Source: Aquimonas voraii (GTDB lineage Bacteria > Pseudomonadota > Gammaproteobacteria > Xanthomonadales > Xanthomonadaceae). From it: DNA of 64,000 nt. Shown here in pieces: positions 25,666-35,317 of this stretch. Under the pieces are notes generated by a model, which had not been told where the DNA came from, searched no databases, and worked only from the letters and a program-made list of their open reading frames with translations. Made by a program: the position numbers and the translations under genes. How positions within the stretch are numbered: the first letter of the stretch is position 1; each line of letters opens with the position of its first letter. The stretch is taken from contig NZ_FNAG01000002.1 in NCBI RefSeq assembly GCF_900101825.1, forward strand, positions 496,001 through 560,000, in the 5' to 3' direction.

Positions 25666-26973
25666 TCAACGCCTGAGCCGGATCGCCCGCCCCAGATCGT
25701 CCCACCAGTAGCGCAGGAAGCTGCGCAGCATGCCGCGCTCGATGTCCACCGGCCGGCCGCGGGCGATGCGGTCCATCTGCTGGTAGTACCAGCCCTGCGC
25801 GCCGAGCACATTGATCATCTTCATCAGCAGGATCGGGCTGGCGGGCGAGGCCCAGCCGCGCGGTGACAGATGCAGCTTGTGCTCGAAGGCCGGCAGGCGG
25901 TCGATGCGATGGCGCAGCAGCTCGTGGGCGCAGTTGGGGTGCGTGCAGAACGGCCGAGCGATCCCGAGCACGTCCAGCGCGCCCGAGGCGAGTGCGGCCT
26001 CCATGCCTTCGCGTGTGCGGAAGCCGCCCGTCACCATCAGCGGCATCGTCGCGACGCGGCGGATGGCCTCGGCGTACTCAAGGAAATAGGCCTCGCGCAC
26101 CCGCGTGCTGCTGCGCACCTGCACCGCATCTTCGCTGCGGCCCTCCACGCCCAACAGACGCGGCTGCTCATAGGTGCCGCCGGAGATTTCCAGCAGATCG
26201 ATGCCTTCGGCGTTCAGCAGCTTGACCACCTTGAGGCAGTCCTCATGGCTGAAGCCGCCGCGGCGGAAGTCGTCCGAGTTCAGCTTCACCGACACCGGAA
26301 AGCCCGGGCCGACCTGCGCCCGCACCGCGCGCACGCATTCGAGCAGCAGCCGCGCGCGGTTCTCGATGCTGCCGCCCCAGCGGTCCTCGCGGCGGTTGGT
26401 CACCGGCGACAGGAAGCTGCTGATCAGATAGCCATGCGCGCCATGCACCTGCACGCCGGTGAAGCCGCAGTCCTGGGCGATCTTCGCCACCGCGCCGAAG
26501 CGCTGGATGATGTCGAGGATCTCGTGCTCTTCCAGAGCGCGCGGCGTCTTGTAGCTGCCGAGCAGATCCAGTGTGACCGCCGAGGGGCCGACCGGCTGGC
26601 GCGTGGCATAGCGCGGCGACTGCCGCCCGGCATGGCTGATCTGCATCCACAGCTGGGCGCCGTCGCGGATGCCGGCCTCGGCCCAGGCGCGCAGCCGCGC
26701 GCGGGCCTCCTCATCGACGCTGGGCGCGTGCGTGATGTCGATCGCCACATTGCCCGGCCGCTCGATCACGAAGCGATCGACCATCACGTTGCCGGTGATG
26801 TTGATCGCCACACCGCCCGCGCCCCAGGCGGCATATAGACGTTCATGCTCGGGCGTGGCGCGCAGCTGCGCGTCGCCGAGGCCCTCGGTCATCGCGGTCT
26901 TGCACAGGCGGTTCTTCAGCACCACGCCGCAGGGCAGGGTGAAGGGCTGGGCGAGGGGGTCTTGCGAGATCAT
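25666..26973 (-). CDS. NADH:flavin oxidoreductase / Old Yellow Enzyme family
   Basis: 435 residues of a TIM-barrel FMN enzyme. Visible: LPCGVVLKNRLCKTAMTEGL at the N-terminus, QISHAGRQSP, VGPSAVTLD, DCGFTGVQVHGAHGYLISSF with the His-Gly-Ala-His substrate motif, FLSPVTNRREDRWGGSIENR, VSVKLNSDDF, LEISGGTYEQP, VTGGFRTREGMEAAL and LDVLGIARPF, where FMN is held. No C-terminal FAD/iron-sulfur part, so it is a short NemA/2,4-dienoyl reductase-like ene-reductase. Its ATG overlaps the stop of the DUF418 gene upstream (ATGA), indicating translational coupling. Confidence 0.93.
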   Translation of the reverse strand: MISQDPLAQPFTLPCGVVLKNRLCKTAMTEGLGDAQLRATPEHERLYAAWGAGGVAINITGNVMVDRFVIERPGNVAIDITHAPSVDEEARARLRAWAEAGIRDGAQLWMQISHAGRQSPRYATRQPVGPSAVTLDLLGSYKTPRALEEHEILDIIQRFGAVAKIAQDCGFTGVQVHGAHGYLISSFLSPVTNRREDRWGGSIENRARLLLECVRAVRAQVGPGFPVSVKLNSDDFRRGGFSHEDCLKVVKLLNAEGIDLLEISGGTYEQPRLLGVEGRSEDAVQVRSSTRVREAYFLEYAEAIRRVATMPLMVTGGFRTREGMEAALASGALDVLGIARPFCTHPNCAHELLRHRIDRLPAFEHKLHLSPRGWASPASPILLMKMINVLGAQGWYYQQMDRIARGRPVDIERGMLRSFLRYWWDDLGRAIRLRR

Positions 26974-28232
26974 CGGACAGTCTCCGTACGGGGCTCGCGT
27001 TCCAGTCGCATGCTGGGCGGGTATCCATAGGTCAGCGTTCGCCACAGCCATTCCATGGGGCCATAGCGGAAATGCCGCAGCCACAGCGGCGACAGCGCGA
27101 CCTGCGCGGCGAAGATCGCAAGCGCGATCTGCACCTGGCCCCAGCGATCGACCTCGCCGTACCAGCCGAGCCCATAGGCGTAGAACAGCAGGCTGCAGAC
27201 CAGGGACTGCAGCAGGTAGTGGCTCAGCGCCATGCGCCCCGCGGGCGCCAGCAGGCCCAGCACGCGCGCGCCCAGCGCGGTCTGGAACAGCAGCACGAAA
27301 ACGGCGAGATAGGCCATGGACAGCGGCAGGCTGCCGAGGCTCATCAGGCCAGCGGCGAGCAGGGCGTCGCCCATTCCGGTCTTCAAATCGAAACTGGTGC
27401 CGACCGCCAGGCTCAGCCGGATGAAAACAGCGCCGACCACGCCGCCCAGCAGCAGGGTCAGCGCCCAGAAGCGCAGATGGACGCCGGCGTTCTGGATGCG
27501 GCCGGAACGCAGCAGCCAGGCGCCCAGCAGGAACACGCCCAGCGCCATCGGCACCTGGAACATCAGCACGGTCTGCAGCATGACCGTGAAGTATTCCTGC
27601 GCGCGGTGCAGACTGATCTCGAGATAGCCGCCGGTGGCGTAGATGCGATTGGACTCCGCGGCCTGGGCCAGTGGATCGCCCATCTCGGCTGCCATCTCCA
27701 GCCTGGCGCTTTCGGGCATCAGGCCCATCGCCCAGCCCAGCAGCACCCACAGCGCAGAGACTCCGAAATACAGGCCCATGCCGGTGACCAGCATCGCCAC
27801 GCCGCGCACCTGCAGGAAAGCCATCAGCATCAGCGCGGTGATGCCGTAGGCGAACAGGATGTCTCCTGGCCACAGCAGCACGATGTGCAGCAGGCCGAAG
27901 GCCATCAGGGCCAGCGTGCGACGGAAGTAGAGCCTGCCAAACGGCCGCCCCGTGCTTTCCAGCCGGTCCTGCATCAGCGCGAAGCCCATGCCGAACAGCA
28001 GAGAGAAAAGCACCCAGAACTTGCCCTGCACGAACACGTAGACGATCCACGCGGCCAAGCCGGCGGCCCCGGGCGAGGTGTCGATACCGCCCATGAAGTC
28101 GTGCACCGAGCGATTGAAGAACTCGATGTTCATCAGCAGGATCCCGAGCAGTGCAAAGCCGCGCAGGGCGTCCATCAGGTGCGAACGGTCCTCGGGTGGA
28201 CGGGGGGCGGCGAGTGGTGCTGGCGTGCTCAT
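26970..28232 (-). CDS. DUF418 family integral membrane protein
   Basis: 420 residues from ATG 28232 (MSTPAPLAAPRPPEDRSHLM); the open frame extends to 28445 but the first 71 codons are repeat-derived (Cys-Arg from the CCTGCA hexamer array). About nine to ten hydrophobic helices. Family signatures: DALRGFALLGILLMNIEFF near the N-terminus, KFWVLFSLLFGMGFALM, FRRTLALMAFGLLHIVLLWPGDILFAYGI, and in the DUF418 C-terminal part PAGRMALSHYLLQSLVCSLLFYAYGLG and a final GPMEWLWRTLTYG. DUF418 proteins are related to acyltransferase-like membrane proteins; role unknown. Coupled to the ene-reductase. Confidence 0.92.
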   Translation of the reverse strand: MSTPAPLAAPRPPEDRSHLMDALRGFALLGILLMNIEFFNRSVHDFMGGIDTSPGAAGLAAWIVYVFVQGKFWVLFSLLFGMGFALMQDRLESTGRPFGRLYFRRTLALMAFGLLHIVLLWPGDILFAYGITALMLMAFLQVRGVAMLVTGMGLYFGVSALWVLLGWAMGLMPESARLEMAAEMGDPLAQAAESNRIYATGGYLEISLHRAQEYFTVMLQTVLMFQVPMALGVFLLGAWLLRSGRIQNAGVHLRFWALTLLLGGVVGAVFIRLSLAVGTSFDLKTGMGDALLAAGLMSLGSLPLSMAYLAVFVLLFQTALGARVLGLLAPAGRMALSHYLLQSLVCSLLFYAYGLGWYGEVDRWGQVQIALAIFAAQVALSPLWLRHFRYGPMEWLWRTLTYGYPPSMRLEREPRTETVR

Positions 28233-28304
28233 GCGCGGGGGGTCGGATTCAAGGGGCGAGGCGGCAGAGAGTGTGGCCCAGCGCAGGCCTCCGTGCGCAT
28301 CCGT

Positions 28305-28340
28305 CCTGCACCTGCACCTGCACCTGCACCTGCACCTGCA
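28305..28340. repeat. Six tandem copies of CCTGCA
   Basis: A 36-bp perfect hexamer array in the intergenic region between the divergent DUF418 gene and DUF1304 gene. It may vary in copy number by slippage and thus change promoter spacing (inference). Confidence 0.95.
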
Positions 28341-28423
28341 GCGCAAGGGCAGCCATGCCCTGACACCGAGACGCCGCCATCGGTGATGATCCGCCCACGT
28401 CTGGGCGATTGAGGGAGTTTGCG

Positions 28424-28786
28424 ATGCAATGGATCGGAACGGCACTGGTGGGGCTCATCGCCCTGCTGCATGTCTACATCCTCGTGCTGGAGATGTTCCT
28501 GTGGGACACCCCGCGCGGCCGCCGTGCCTTTGGCATGAGCGCCGAGAAGGCCGCCATGACCAAGGTGCTGGCGGCGAATCAGGGCCTGTACAACGGCTTT
28601 CTCGCCGCCGGCCTGTTCTGGGGCCTCTGGCAGGGTGACGCCGGCCTCGACGTGCAGGTGTTCTTTCTCGCCTGCGTGCTGGTGGCCGGCCTGTATGGCG
28701 GCGCGACCGCCAGCCGCAGGATCTACGTCATCCAGGCGCTGCCGGCAGCGCTGGCGCTGGCGTTCGTGCTGCCGCGGATGCTGTAA
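28424..28786 (+). CDS. DUF1304 family small membrane protein
   Basis: 120 residues from ATG 28424, with GAGGGAG upstream. Four hydrophobic helices; the family signature LHVYILVLEMFLWDTPRGRRAF, where the Glu in a helix and the W-x-x-P are conserved, is followed by VLAANQGLYNGFLAAGLFWG. DUF1304 proteins are predicted inner-membrane proteins of unknown function. No partner gene is obvious. Confidence 0.92.
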   Translation: MQWIGTALVGLIALLHVYILVLEMFLWDTPRGRRAFGMSAEKAAMTKVLAANQGLYNGFLAAGLFWGLWQGDAGLDVQVFFLACVLVAGLYGGATASRRIYVIQALPAALALAFVLPRML

Positions 28787-28993
28787 GCCGGCCTGGATCT
28801 CGGGCCTGCGTGGGGCGCGATGCCATCGGTCTGCATGCGTCTCAGCCCAGGGCAACGGAGCCAGACGCACACAGGGCAGCCCATACGCCCGCGCAGGGCT
28901 TCAGGCCCCGCCGTGCCCAACCCTCGGCAGGGGTGCCTCACAGCCGGCCGCGTACAATGGCGGGCTACGCAAACCCCGCATCGAGGCCCCCCG

Positions 28994-31900
28994 ATGAGCA
29001 CCCCCGCCAACCGACTGCCCGCCGACGACAGCGCGCCCGCCGCATCGCCGCTGCGCTTCGTCACCGCCGCCAGCCTGTTCGATGGTCACGACGCCGCCAT
29101 CAACGTGATGCGTCGGCTGATCCAGTCGCAGGGCGCCGAGGTGATCCACCTTGGCCACAACCGCTCGGTCGAGGACGTGGTGCGCGCGGCCCTGCAGGAA
29201 GACGCCGACGGCATCGCGCTGTCCAGCTATCAGGGCGGCCACACCGAGTACTTCAAGTACATGGTGGACATGCTGAAAGAACGCGGCGCCAGCCACATCC
29301 GCGTGTTCGGCGGCGGCGGCGGCACCATCACGCCCGAGGAGATCGCCGAGCTGCAGGCCTATGGCGTGGAGCGCATCTACCACCCGAACGACGGCATGCA
29401 GATGGGCCTGGTCGGGATGATCGAAGACCTGGTCGCCCGCACTCACAAAGCGCGCCTGGGCACGCAGAAGCCCGCGGCCGTGACGCCCGACGACGAGATC
29501 GCCGTGGGCCGCATGCTCTCGGCGATTGAAGAGGGCGCCATCCCGGAGGCCGAGCTGGCCGCCCTGCGCAAGAGCTGGCAGCTGGCCGGCGGCAAGACCC
29601 CGGTGGTGGGCCTCACCGGCACCGGCGGCGCGGGCAAGAGCTCGGTCACCGACGAAATCATCAACCGCTTCCTGCAGGCCTTCCCCGAGATGCGCATCGC
29701 GGTGATCTCGGTCGACCCCACCCGCCGCCGCACCGGCGGTGCCCTGCTGGGCGACCGCATCCGCATGAACTCGCTGCGCTCCAAGCGCGTGTTCATGCGC
29801 TCGATGGCCACGCGCCGCCAGCACGTCGCCACCAATGCCGTGCTGAAGGACTGCATCGGCTTCCTGCGCGGCCTGAGCTACGACCTGGTGCTGGTGGAGA
29901 CCGCCGGCATCGGCCAGAGCGATTCCGAGATCGTCGACCTGGTCGACTTCCCGGTCTACGTGATGACCAGCGACTACGGCGCGGCCAGCCAGCTCGAGAA
30001 GATCGACATGCTCGACTTCGCCGAGCTGGTGATCTTGAACAAGTTCGACCGCCGTGGCGCCGAAGACGCCCTGCGTGACGTGCGCAAGCAGTGGAAGCGC
30101 AACCGCGTGGCCTTCGACATGGCCGACGAGGACGTGCCCGTCTACCCGACCATCGCCAGCCAGTTCAACGACCCCGGCGTCAGCTGGATGTTTGTCAATC
30201 TTTGCCGCCTGCTGGCGGCAAAGATGGGATTGGCAGAGCAGGGCGCGGCGAGCTCGCGCTGCGACTTCCATCCCAAGGTGGATGTCAGCCTCAAGGAACC
30301 CCGCGCCACCGTGCTGATCCCCGGCGCGCGCATCCGCTATCTGGCGGAGATTGCCGAGCAGGGCCGCCGCATCAATTCGGACATCCTGCGCCAGAGCGAG
30401 GCCGCCGAGCGCGCCCAGGCCTGCTGGCAGGCCTTGAGCGAGCTGGAAGACCCGAAGCTGCCCAAGGCGCTGGACCTGTATCCGTCCGAAGCGCTGAGTG
30501 AGGCCGGCGACCGCTCACTCACCACCCTGCGCCAGCGCTACAACGACGCGCTGAACGCGCTCAGCAACGAAAGCCTGGCCCTGCTGCGCGCCTGGCCCGA
30601 GCGCCTGAAGTCCGTCACCGACGAGTTCAACGAATACACCGTCCGCGACAAAGTCATCCGCGTCGAGAACTACCGTGAATCGCTGAGCCACCAGAAGATC
30701 CCGAAGATCGCCGCGCCCAAGTGGAAGAGCTGGGGCGAGCTGCTGGTGTTCCTGGGCAAGGAGAACCTGCCCGGCCATTACCCCTACACCGGCGGCGTCT
30801 ACCCCTATCGCCGCAGCGGCGAAGACCCCATCCGCATGTTTGCGGGCGAGGGCACGCCGGAGCGCACCAACCGCCGCTTCCATTACCTCAGTGTGGGCCA
30901 GCCGGCCGCGCGCCTGTCCACCGCCTTCGACAGCGTCACCCTGTACGGCGAAGACCCGGCCGAGCGCCCGGACATCTACGGCAAGATCGGCAACAGCGGC
31001 GTCAGCATCGCCACGCTGGACGACATGAAGAAGCTGTACTCCGGCTTCGACCTGTGCGCGCCCACCACCAGCGTGAGCATGACCATCAACGGCCCCGCGC
31101 CGATCATCCTGGCGATGTTCATGAACACCGCCATCGACCAGCAGGTGGAGAAGTACCTGAAGGCCGACTCGGCGCGCTGGGCGCAGGCCGAAGCCACCAT
31201 CGCCAAGCTCTACGAAGGCCGCACCCGTCCCGTGTATTCGGGCGAGCTGCCCGAGGGCAACAACGGCCTCGGCCTGGGCCTGCTCGGCGTCACCGGCGAC
31301 CAGGTGCTGGACGCCGAGACCTACGCCCGCATCAAGGCCGAGACGCTCAGCACCGTGCGCGGCACCGTGCAGGCCGACATCCTGAAAGAGGACCAGGCGC
31401 AGAACACCTGCATCTTCAGCACCGAGTTCGCGCTGCGGATGATGGGCGACATCCAGCAGTACTTCGTCGACCAGAAGGTGCGCAACTTCTATTCGGTGAG
31501 CATCTCCGGCTACCACATCGCCGAAGCCGGGGCGAACCCGATCTCGCAGCTCGCCTTCACGCTCAGCAACGGCTTCACCATCGTCGAGTACTACCTCGCA
31601 CGCGGCATGAAGATCGACGACTTCGCGCCCAACCTGAGCTTCTTCTTCAGCAACGGCATGGACCCGGAGTACACCGTCATCGGCCGCGTGGCACGCCGTA
31701 TCTGGGCCCGCGCCATGCGCGAGCGCTACGGCGCCAACGAGCGCAGCCAGATGCTGAAGTACCACATCCAGACTTCAGGCCGCTCCCTGCACGCGCAGGA
31801 GATCCAGTTCAACGACATCCGCACCACCCTGCAGGCCCTGTACGCCCTGTTCGACAACTGCAACAGCCTGCACACCAACGCCTACGACGAGGCCATCACC

Positions 31901-32509
31901 ACGCCGACCGAAGAAAGCGTGCGCCGCGCCGTCGCCATCCAGATGATCATCAACAAAGAACTGGGCCTGAACTTCAACGAGAACCCCTGGCAGGGCAGCT
32001 TCGTGGTCGACCAGCTCACCGACCTGGTGGAAGAGGCCGTGTACAAGGAGTTCGAGGCCATCAGCGAGCGCGGCGGCGTGCTCGGCGCCATGGACACCAT
32101 GTACCAGCGCGGCAAGATCCAGGAAGAATCGCTCTACTACGAGCACAAGAAGCACGACGGCAGCCTGCCCCTGGTGGGCGTGAACACCTACCTCGGCAAG
32201 GACCACGGCGGCGAGATCACCACCACCATCGAGCTGATCCGCAGCACCGAAGAAGAAAAGGGCCAGCAGATCGCCAACGTGCGCAGCTACCAGCAGAACC
32301 GCAACGCCGCCGTGCTCCCCTCTCCCCTCGCGGGAGAGGGGCAGGGGGAGAGGGGGCAGCACGCCTCAGGCCTGGCCTACCTCCAATCCACCGCCCGCAA
32401 GCGCGAGAACCTGTTCGCCGCGCTGATCGAAGCGGTGAAGACCCACAGCCTTGGGCAGATCAGCCATTCGCTGTATGAGGTGGGTGGGGAGTATCGGCGG
32501 AATATGTAG
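28994..32509 (+). CDS. icmF: Fused isobutyryl-CoA mutase IcmF (B12-dependent, with G-protein chaperone domain)
   Basis: About 1171 residues. Order: a B12-binding domain with the lower-ligand motif DGHDAAIN (H32) and [11 protein letters not shown]; a MeaB-like G domain with P-loop [12 protein letters not shown] (206-217), [27 protein letters not shown] and ILNKFDRRG; a linker; then the TIM-barrel mutase domain ([13 protein letters not shown]...[15 protein letters not shown]...[19 protein letters not shown]). It interconverts isobutyryl- and butyryl-CoA or close analogues; the G domain aids cofactor loading and repair. Residues ~1107-1124 ([14 protein letters not shown]) are not family sequence: they translate a hairpin repeat. 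The last ~195 codons are repeated at 33037-33624. Start ATG 28994 fits the family N-terminus. Confidence 0.96.
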   Translation: MSTPANRLPADDSAPAASPLRFVTAASLFDGHDAAINVMRRLIQSQGAEVIHLGHNRSVEDVVRAALQEDADGIALSSYQGGHTEYFKYMVDMLKERGASHIRVFGGGGGTITPEEIAELQAYGVERIYHPNDGMQMGLVGMIEDLVARTHKARLGTQKPAAVTPDDEIAVGRMLSAIEEGAIPEAELAALRKSWQLAGGKTPVVGLTGTGGAGKSSVTDEIINRFLQAFPEMRIAVISVDPTRRRTGGALLGDRIRMNSLRSKRVFMRSMATRRQHVATNAVLKDCIGFLRGLSYDLVLVETAGIGQSDSEIVDLVDFPVYVMTSDYGAASQLEKIDMLDFAELVILNKFDRRGAEDALRDVRKQWKRNRVAFDMADEDVPVYPTIASQFNDPGVSWMFVNLCRLLAAKMGLAEQGAASSRCDFHPKVDVSLKEPRATVLIPGARIRYLAEIAEQGRRINSDILRQSEAAERAQACWQALSELEDPKLPKALDLYPSEALSEAGDRSLTTLRQRYNDALNALSNESLALLRAWPERLKSVTDEFNEYTVRDKVIRVENYRESLSHQKIPKIAAPKWKSWGELLVFLGKENLPGHYPYTGGVYPYRRSGEDPIRMFAGEGTPERTNRRFHYLSVGQPAARLSTAFDSVTLYGEDPAERPDIYGKIGNSGVSIATLDDMKKLYSGFDLCAPTTSVSMTINGPAPIILAMFMNTAIDQQVEKYLKADSARWAQAEATIAKLYEGRTRPVYSGELPEGNNGLGLGLLGVTGDQVLDAETYARIKAETLSTVRGTVQADILKEDQAQNTCIFSTEFALRMMGDIQQYFVDQKVRNFYSVSISGYHIAEAGANPISQLAFTLSNGFTIVEYYLARGMKIDDFAPNLSFFFSNGMDPEYTVIGRVARRIWARAMRERYGANERSQMLKYHIQTSGRSLHAQEIQFNDIRTTLQALYALFDNCNSLHTNAYDEAITTPTEESVRRAVAIQMIINKELGLNFNENPWQGSFVVDQLTDLVEEAVYKEFEAISERGGVLGAMDTMYQRGKIQEESLYYEHKKHDGSLPLVGVNTYLGKDHGGEITTTIELIRSTEEEKGQQIANVRSYQQNRNAAVLPSPLAGEGQGERGQHASGLAYLQSTARKRENLFAALIEAVKTHSLGQISHSLYEVGGEYRRNM
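32317..32357. repeat. Hairpin repeat inserted in frame in icmF
   Basis: CCCCTCTCCC (32317-32326), loop CTCGC, then GGGAGAGGGG (32332-32341) and a further GGGGGAGAGGGGG tract. The reading frame stays open and adds about 18 residues to a variable surface linker of the mutase. Matches the core of the intergenic repeat at 15011-15037. Confidence 0.9.
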
Positions 32510-32511
32510 TC

Positions 32512-32778
32512 GTGCCGATCATCTCCAGCTTCTTCGGCATCTATGTGCGCATGTACTTCGCCGATCACGGTCCGCCGCATGTCCACATCGAGTACCAGGG
32601 CCACGAGGCCCTGGTTTCGATCGCAGACGGCGCCGTGATCGAAGGTCGCCTGCCTCGGCGCGCTGCCAGTCTGGTCCAGCAGTGGTGTCTCGATCATCGC
32701 GCCGAGCTGGAGCAGAATTGGGCGAACGCGCAGGCGCTCAAGCCGCTCAACCGAATCGCTGGAGCCGACAATGATTAA
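32512..32778 (+). CDS. DUF4160 protein, toxin-antitoxin-like pair member
   Basis: 88 residues from a GTG two nt after the icmF stop (a short 5' distance with no clear ribosome-binding site, so coupling to icmF translation is possible). The core GIYVRMYFADHGPPHVHIEYQ fits DUF4160, where the pattern I-x-M-Y-x-x-D-H-x-P-P-H-F-H-V is conserved and the two His may be catalytic or metal-binding. DUF4160 is regularly paired with DUF2442, as here, in mobile-element settings; a toxin-antitoxin role is a prediction from that association. The next gene overlaps it by 8 nt. Confidence 0.9.
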   Translation: MPIISSFFGIYVRMYFADHGPPHVHIEYQGHEALVSIADGAVIEGRLPRRAASLVQQWCLDHRAELEQNWANAQALKPLNRIAGADND

Positions 32779-33040
32779 GCTCACCGCCATCGAGCCCCAG
32801 ACCGACACCAGCCTGTTGCTCCACTTTTCGGACGGCAGCGCCGGGGTGTTCGACTTCAGTGCCATCCTGGCGACCCATACGGAGATGACCTCTCCTCTGC
32901 TGGACCCAGCCTACTTCCGGCGTTGCTTCATCGAGCTCGGCGCGCTCGCGTGGCCCAACGGACTCGACTTCAGCGCGGCGTCCCTGCACCAGCGCCTGGA
33001 GTCGCTGGGTGCCCTGAAGCGTGACGACGCGGCAGCGTGA
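32771..33040 (+). CDS. DUF2442 protein, toxin-antitoxin-like pair member
   Basis: 89 residues. Pattern LTAIEPQTDTSLLLHFSDGSAGVFDFSAIL...PLLDPAYFRRCFIELGALAWPNGLDFSAASLHQRL is DUF2442 (short beta-rich fold with F-x-D-G-x-x-x-x-x-D and W-P-x-G-x-D). It overlaps the DUF4160 gene by 8 nt, so both are made together. Its stop (TGA at 33038-33040) overlaps the GTG at which the duplicated icmF tail begins, which places the right junction of the insert within a few bases of this point. Confidence 0.9.
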   Translation: MIKLTAIEPQTDTSLLLHFSDGSAGVFDFSAILATHTEMTSPLLDPAYFRRCFIELGALAWPNGLDFSAASLHQRLESLGALKRDDAAA

Positions 33041-33624
33041 GACGTGCCTTGGCCCTCCAGAGGATCATCAACAGAGAGCTGGGCTTGAACTTCAACGAGA
33101 ACCCCTGGCAGGGAAGCTTCGTGGTCGACCAGCTCACCGACCTGGTGGAAGAGGCCGTGTACAAGGAGTTCGAAGCCATCAGCGAGCGCGGCGGCGTGCT
33201 GGGCGCCATGGACACCATGTACCAGCGCGGCAAGATCCAGGAAGAGAGCCTGTACTACGAACACAAGAAGCACGACGGCAGCCTGCCCCTGGTGGGCGTG
33301 AACACCTACCTCGGCAAGGACCACGGCGGCGAGATCACCACCACCATCGAACTGATCCGCAGCACCGAGGAAGAAAAAGGTCAGCAGATCGCCAACGTGC
33401 GCAGCTACCAGCAAAACCGCAACGATGCTTCGCTCCCCTCTCCCCACGGGAGAGGGGCCGGGGGTGAGGGGCCAACCTCGCCCGGCCTCGCCTACCTCCA
33501 ATCCACCGCCCGCAAGCGCGAAAACCTGTTCGCCGCGCTGATCGAAGCGGTGAAGACTCACAGCCTCGGGCAGATCAGCCATTCGCTGTATGAGGTGGGT
33601 GGGGAGTATCGAAGGAACATGTGA
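33037..33624 (+). pseudogene. Duplicated 3' end of icmF (C-terminal ~195 codons)
   Basis: An open frame of 195 residues that repeats the C-terminal end of IcmF, from RRA(V/L)A(I/L)Q to the terminal [11 protein letters not shown]. After the first ten residues the two proteins are identical except one K/R change and a hairpin-derived stretch ([13 protein letters not shown] here; [14 protein letters not shown] in icmF). The nucleotide differences in the shared part are about a dozen and a half codons, all synonymous, including the stop (TAG versus TGA). On its own it lacks the B12, G and most of the mutase domains, so it cannot be an active mutase. Its TGA overlaps the GTG start of the methylase gene that follows. 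Confidence 0.95.
33435..33470. repeat. Hairpin repeat inside the duplicated icmF tail
   Basis: CCCCTCTCCC (33435-33444), loop CAC, GGGAGAGGGG (33448-33457), followed by a G-rich tract. It is at the same site as the repeat in icmF but differs in loop and flank, so one of the two has been exchanged or edited since the copies parted. Confidence 0.9.
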
Positions 33625-34469
33625 CCACCGTGGCTGTCGAGAAAACTGATTCCGAAAAGCGGCGCGCCAGCTTTGGGCCCCTGCCACCACTGAAGTGGGC
33701 GGGCGGAAAACGGTGGTTTGTGCAGCGCTTCCAGTCGCTTCTGCCGGATACGTTCAACACATACTATGAGCCATTTTTTGGATCTGGAGCCGTCTACTTT
33801 TCGCTCCAGCCCAGAAGTGCTGTTCTTTCCGATATCAACGAAGAGCTTGTGAACTTCTATCAGGTTCTCCAGCGAGGCAGTTCGCTGTTTCGCAGGTACT
33901 TGCTGGAGCATGCACGGAATCACTCGCTCGAGTACTACTACTGTGTGCGCTCGAAAGTTGTTCGATCCCCAGAAGCACGTGCGGCGCGTTTTTTGTATCT
34001 AAATCGAACTTGCTGGAACGGGTTGTATCGCGTTAATCGCTGCGGCGAATTCAACGTGCCAGTTGGATCGAAGAGCGCAGTTATACTGGAGTCCGACGAT
34101 TTCGACCGGCTTCGCTCTCTCCTTTCTGCGGCTACCATCAGGGTGCAGGATTTCGAGGTCGCGATTGAACAGGCCGAGTCCGGAGACTTTGTATTCATCG
34201 ATCCTCCATACACGGTGGCGCACAACAACAACGGGTTTGTAAAATACAACGAGACCATTTTTTCTTGGGCTGATCAGATCAGGCTCCGCGATGCCGTTCT
34301 GCGGGCCGCGAGGCGAGGTGTAAAGCTGCTGATCACAAATGCTCACCATTCATCGGTAGTCGACCTCTACCGGGATTTTGAAACGGTAGTGGTTTCGCGG
34401 GCTGGAGTCATCGCCGGGGACGCTGCCGCGCGTAAGAGGTTCGAAGAGATCGTGATCAAGTGCTACTGA
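33621..34469 (+). CDS. D12-class (Dam-like) DNA adenine N6-methyltransferase
   Basis: 282 residues. Motif X LKWAGGKRW (24-32), motif I YEPFFGSGAVYF (49-60), the D12-typical FLYLNRTCWNGLYRVN and G-EFNVP, and motif IV DPPY (194-197) are all present, so the enzyme looks intact. It starts at a GTG that overlaps the stop of the icmF-tail copy. Codon use and base composition are visibly more AT-rich than in the flanking core genes, a sign of transfer. It converges on the next gene with no intervening base, so methylase and the minus-strand pair may form one module. The recognition sequence cannot be read from the protein. Confidence 0.94.
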   Translation: MTTVAVEKTDSEKRRASFGPLPPLKWAGGKRWFVQRFQSLLPDTFNTYYEPFFGSGAVYFSLQPRSAVLSDINEELVNFYQVLQRGSSLFRRYLLEHARNHSLEYYYCVRSKVVRSPEARAARFLYLNRTCWNGLYRVNRCGEFNVPVGSKSAVILESDDFDRLRSLLSAATIRVQDFEVAIEQAESGDFVFIDPPYTVAHNNNGFVKYNETIFSWADQIRLRDAVLRAARRGVKLLITNAHHSSVVDLYRDFETVVVSRAGVIAGDAAARKRFEEIVIKCY

Positions 34470-35315
34470 CTAAGCGACAAAGTTCATCAATTCCGCCGAA
34501 CTAAATGCGTCAAGTGCAACGTCGCGATTCGCACGAATCTGGTTGTTAATTGCCTCGTCCAAATTGAGCGCGCCCACTGGTGGGGCGTCGGTTGCGAGTC
34601 CGTGTGCTCGACGAAACTGATTGGCTAGTGCCAACAGTGAGATGGCGACGTTCCTAAAGACCTTTACGTCTCCCGGAAGCGACTGGGCGACATTCGTTGG
34701 GTCGTATCGTCGTTGGAATTCATCGACGAGTTTTGAGGCGTCAGCTGAGCCATAGTTTATTCGATTGCGATTATCTATCAACCACGTCGATGATGACTGT
34801 ACGGGCGACAAAGCGAAGCTGTGTTGAGCGGCTGCGTGTGGGTGAAGGGGGCGGCACGCGAAGTAGAAAACCGACCAAAACGCCTTGTGCGAGCCCTGTT
34901 TTGCTTGAATTGCCGGATGGCGAGCGGTTCGCAGCGTGATCTCGATGGAGCCAGGGTTGATATTCGTGGCTTCGAGCCACTGCTTGTCGCCATCCACCCA
35001 TCCACCGTGCATGCCTAGGATCGAGCGCGCTGCAAAGAAACTCGTGTAATAAAGCCCGACGCAAGACCAGGGGGCTGATGACGCTTGGAGAGAGCGCAAT
35101 GTCGAAGCGAATGTGGCTGCCGCGTGGTACGCGAGCCGCTCTGAATCGCGCAGCATGCAGTCTCGTAACTCGTTGAATTGTGGCGAGCCTTCCGAGAACG
35201 TTCGGCCTGAGCGAGATCCGGCAAGATACTTTTTGACTTCCTTGTGTGAAGTTGCTGAAGCGGAAGTGAAATTCTGGCAGAAGTGCCGAGCCCCTGACGG
35301 CGTAAGAATTCGCAT
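34470..35315 (-). CDS. Unknown protein, HEPN-like features
   Basis: 281 residues, AT-rich gene. I do not recognise a named family. The segment LYYTSFFAARSILGM (88-102) followed by IDNRNRINYG (180-189) resembles the helix pair and R-N-x-x-N-Y element of HEPN-fold proteins found in restriction and abortive-infection loci; this is a weak, by-eye resemblance. The canonical R-x(4-6)-H RNase motif is not obvious. It lies 2 nt downstream of the DGQHR gene on the same strand, so the two are probably one operon, facing the methylase. A restriction or abortive effector role is inferred from context only. Confidence 0.7.
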   Translation of the reverse strand: MRILTPSGARHFCQNFTSASATSHKEVKKYLAGSRSGRTFSEGSPQFNELRDCMLRDSERLAYHAAATFASTLRSLQASSAPWSCVGLYYTSFFAARSILGMHGGWVDGDKQWLEATNINPGSIEITLRTARHPAIQAKQGSHKAFWSVFYFACRPLHPHAAAQHSFALSPVQSSSTWLIDNRNRINYGSADASKLVDEFQRRYDPTNVAQSLPGDVKVFRNVAISLLALANQFRRAHGLATDAPPVGALNLDEAINNQIRANRDVALDAFSSAELMNFVA

Positions 35316-35317
35316 GA

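Noticed and set aside
30721-32478. A 585-codon plus-strand frame within icmF
   Set aside because: Out-of-frame shadow of the IcmF mutase domain; Arg/His/Pro-rich and without motifs.
33037-33624. A separate small-subunit mutase gene
   Set aside because: It matches the extreme C-terminus of IcmF only and lacks cofactor, G-domain and active-site parts; a duplicated gene end explains it better.
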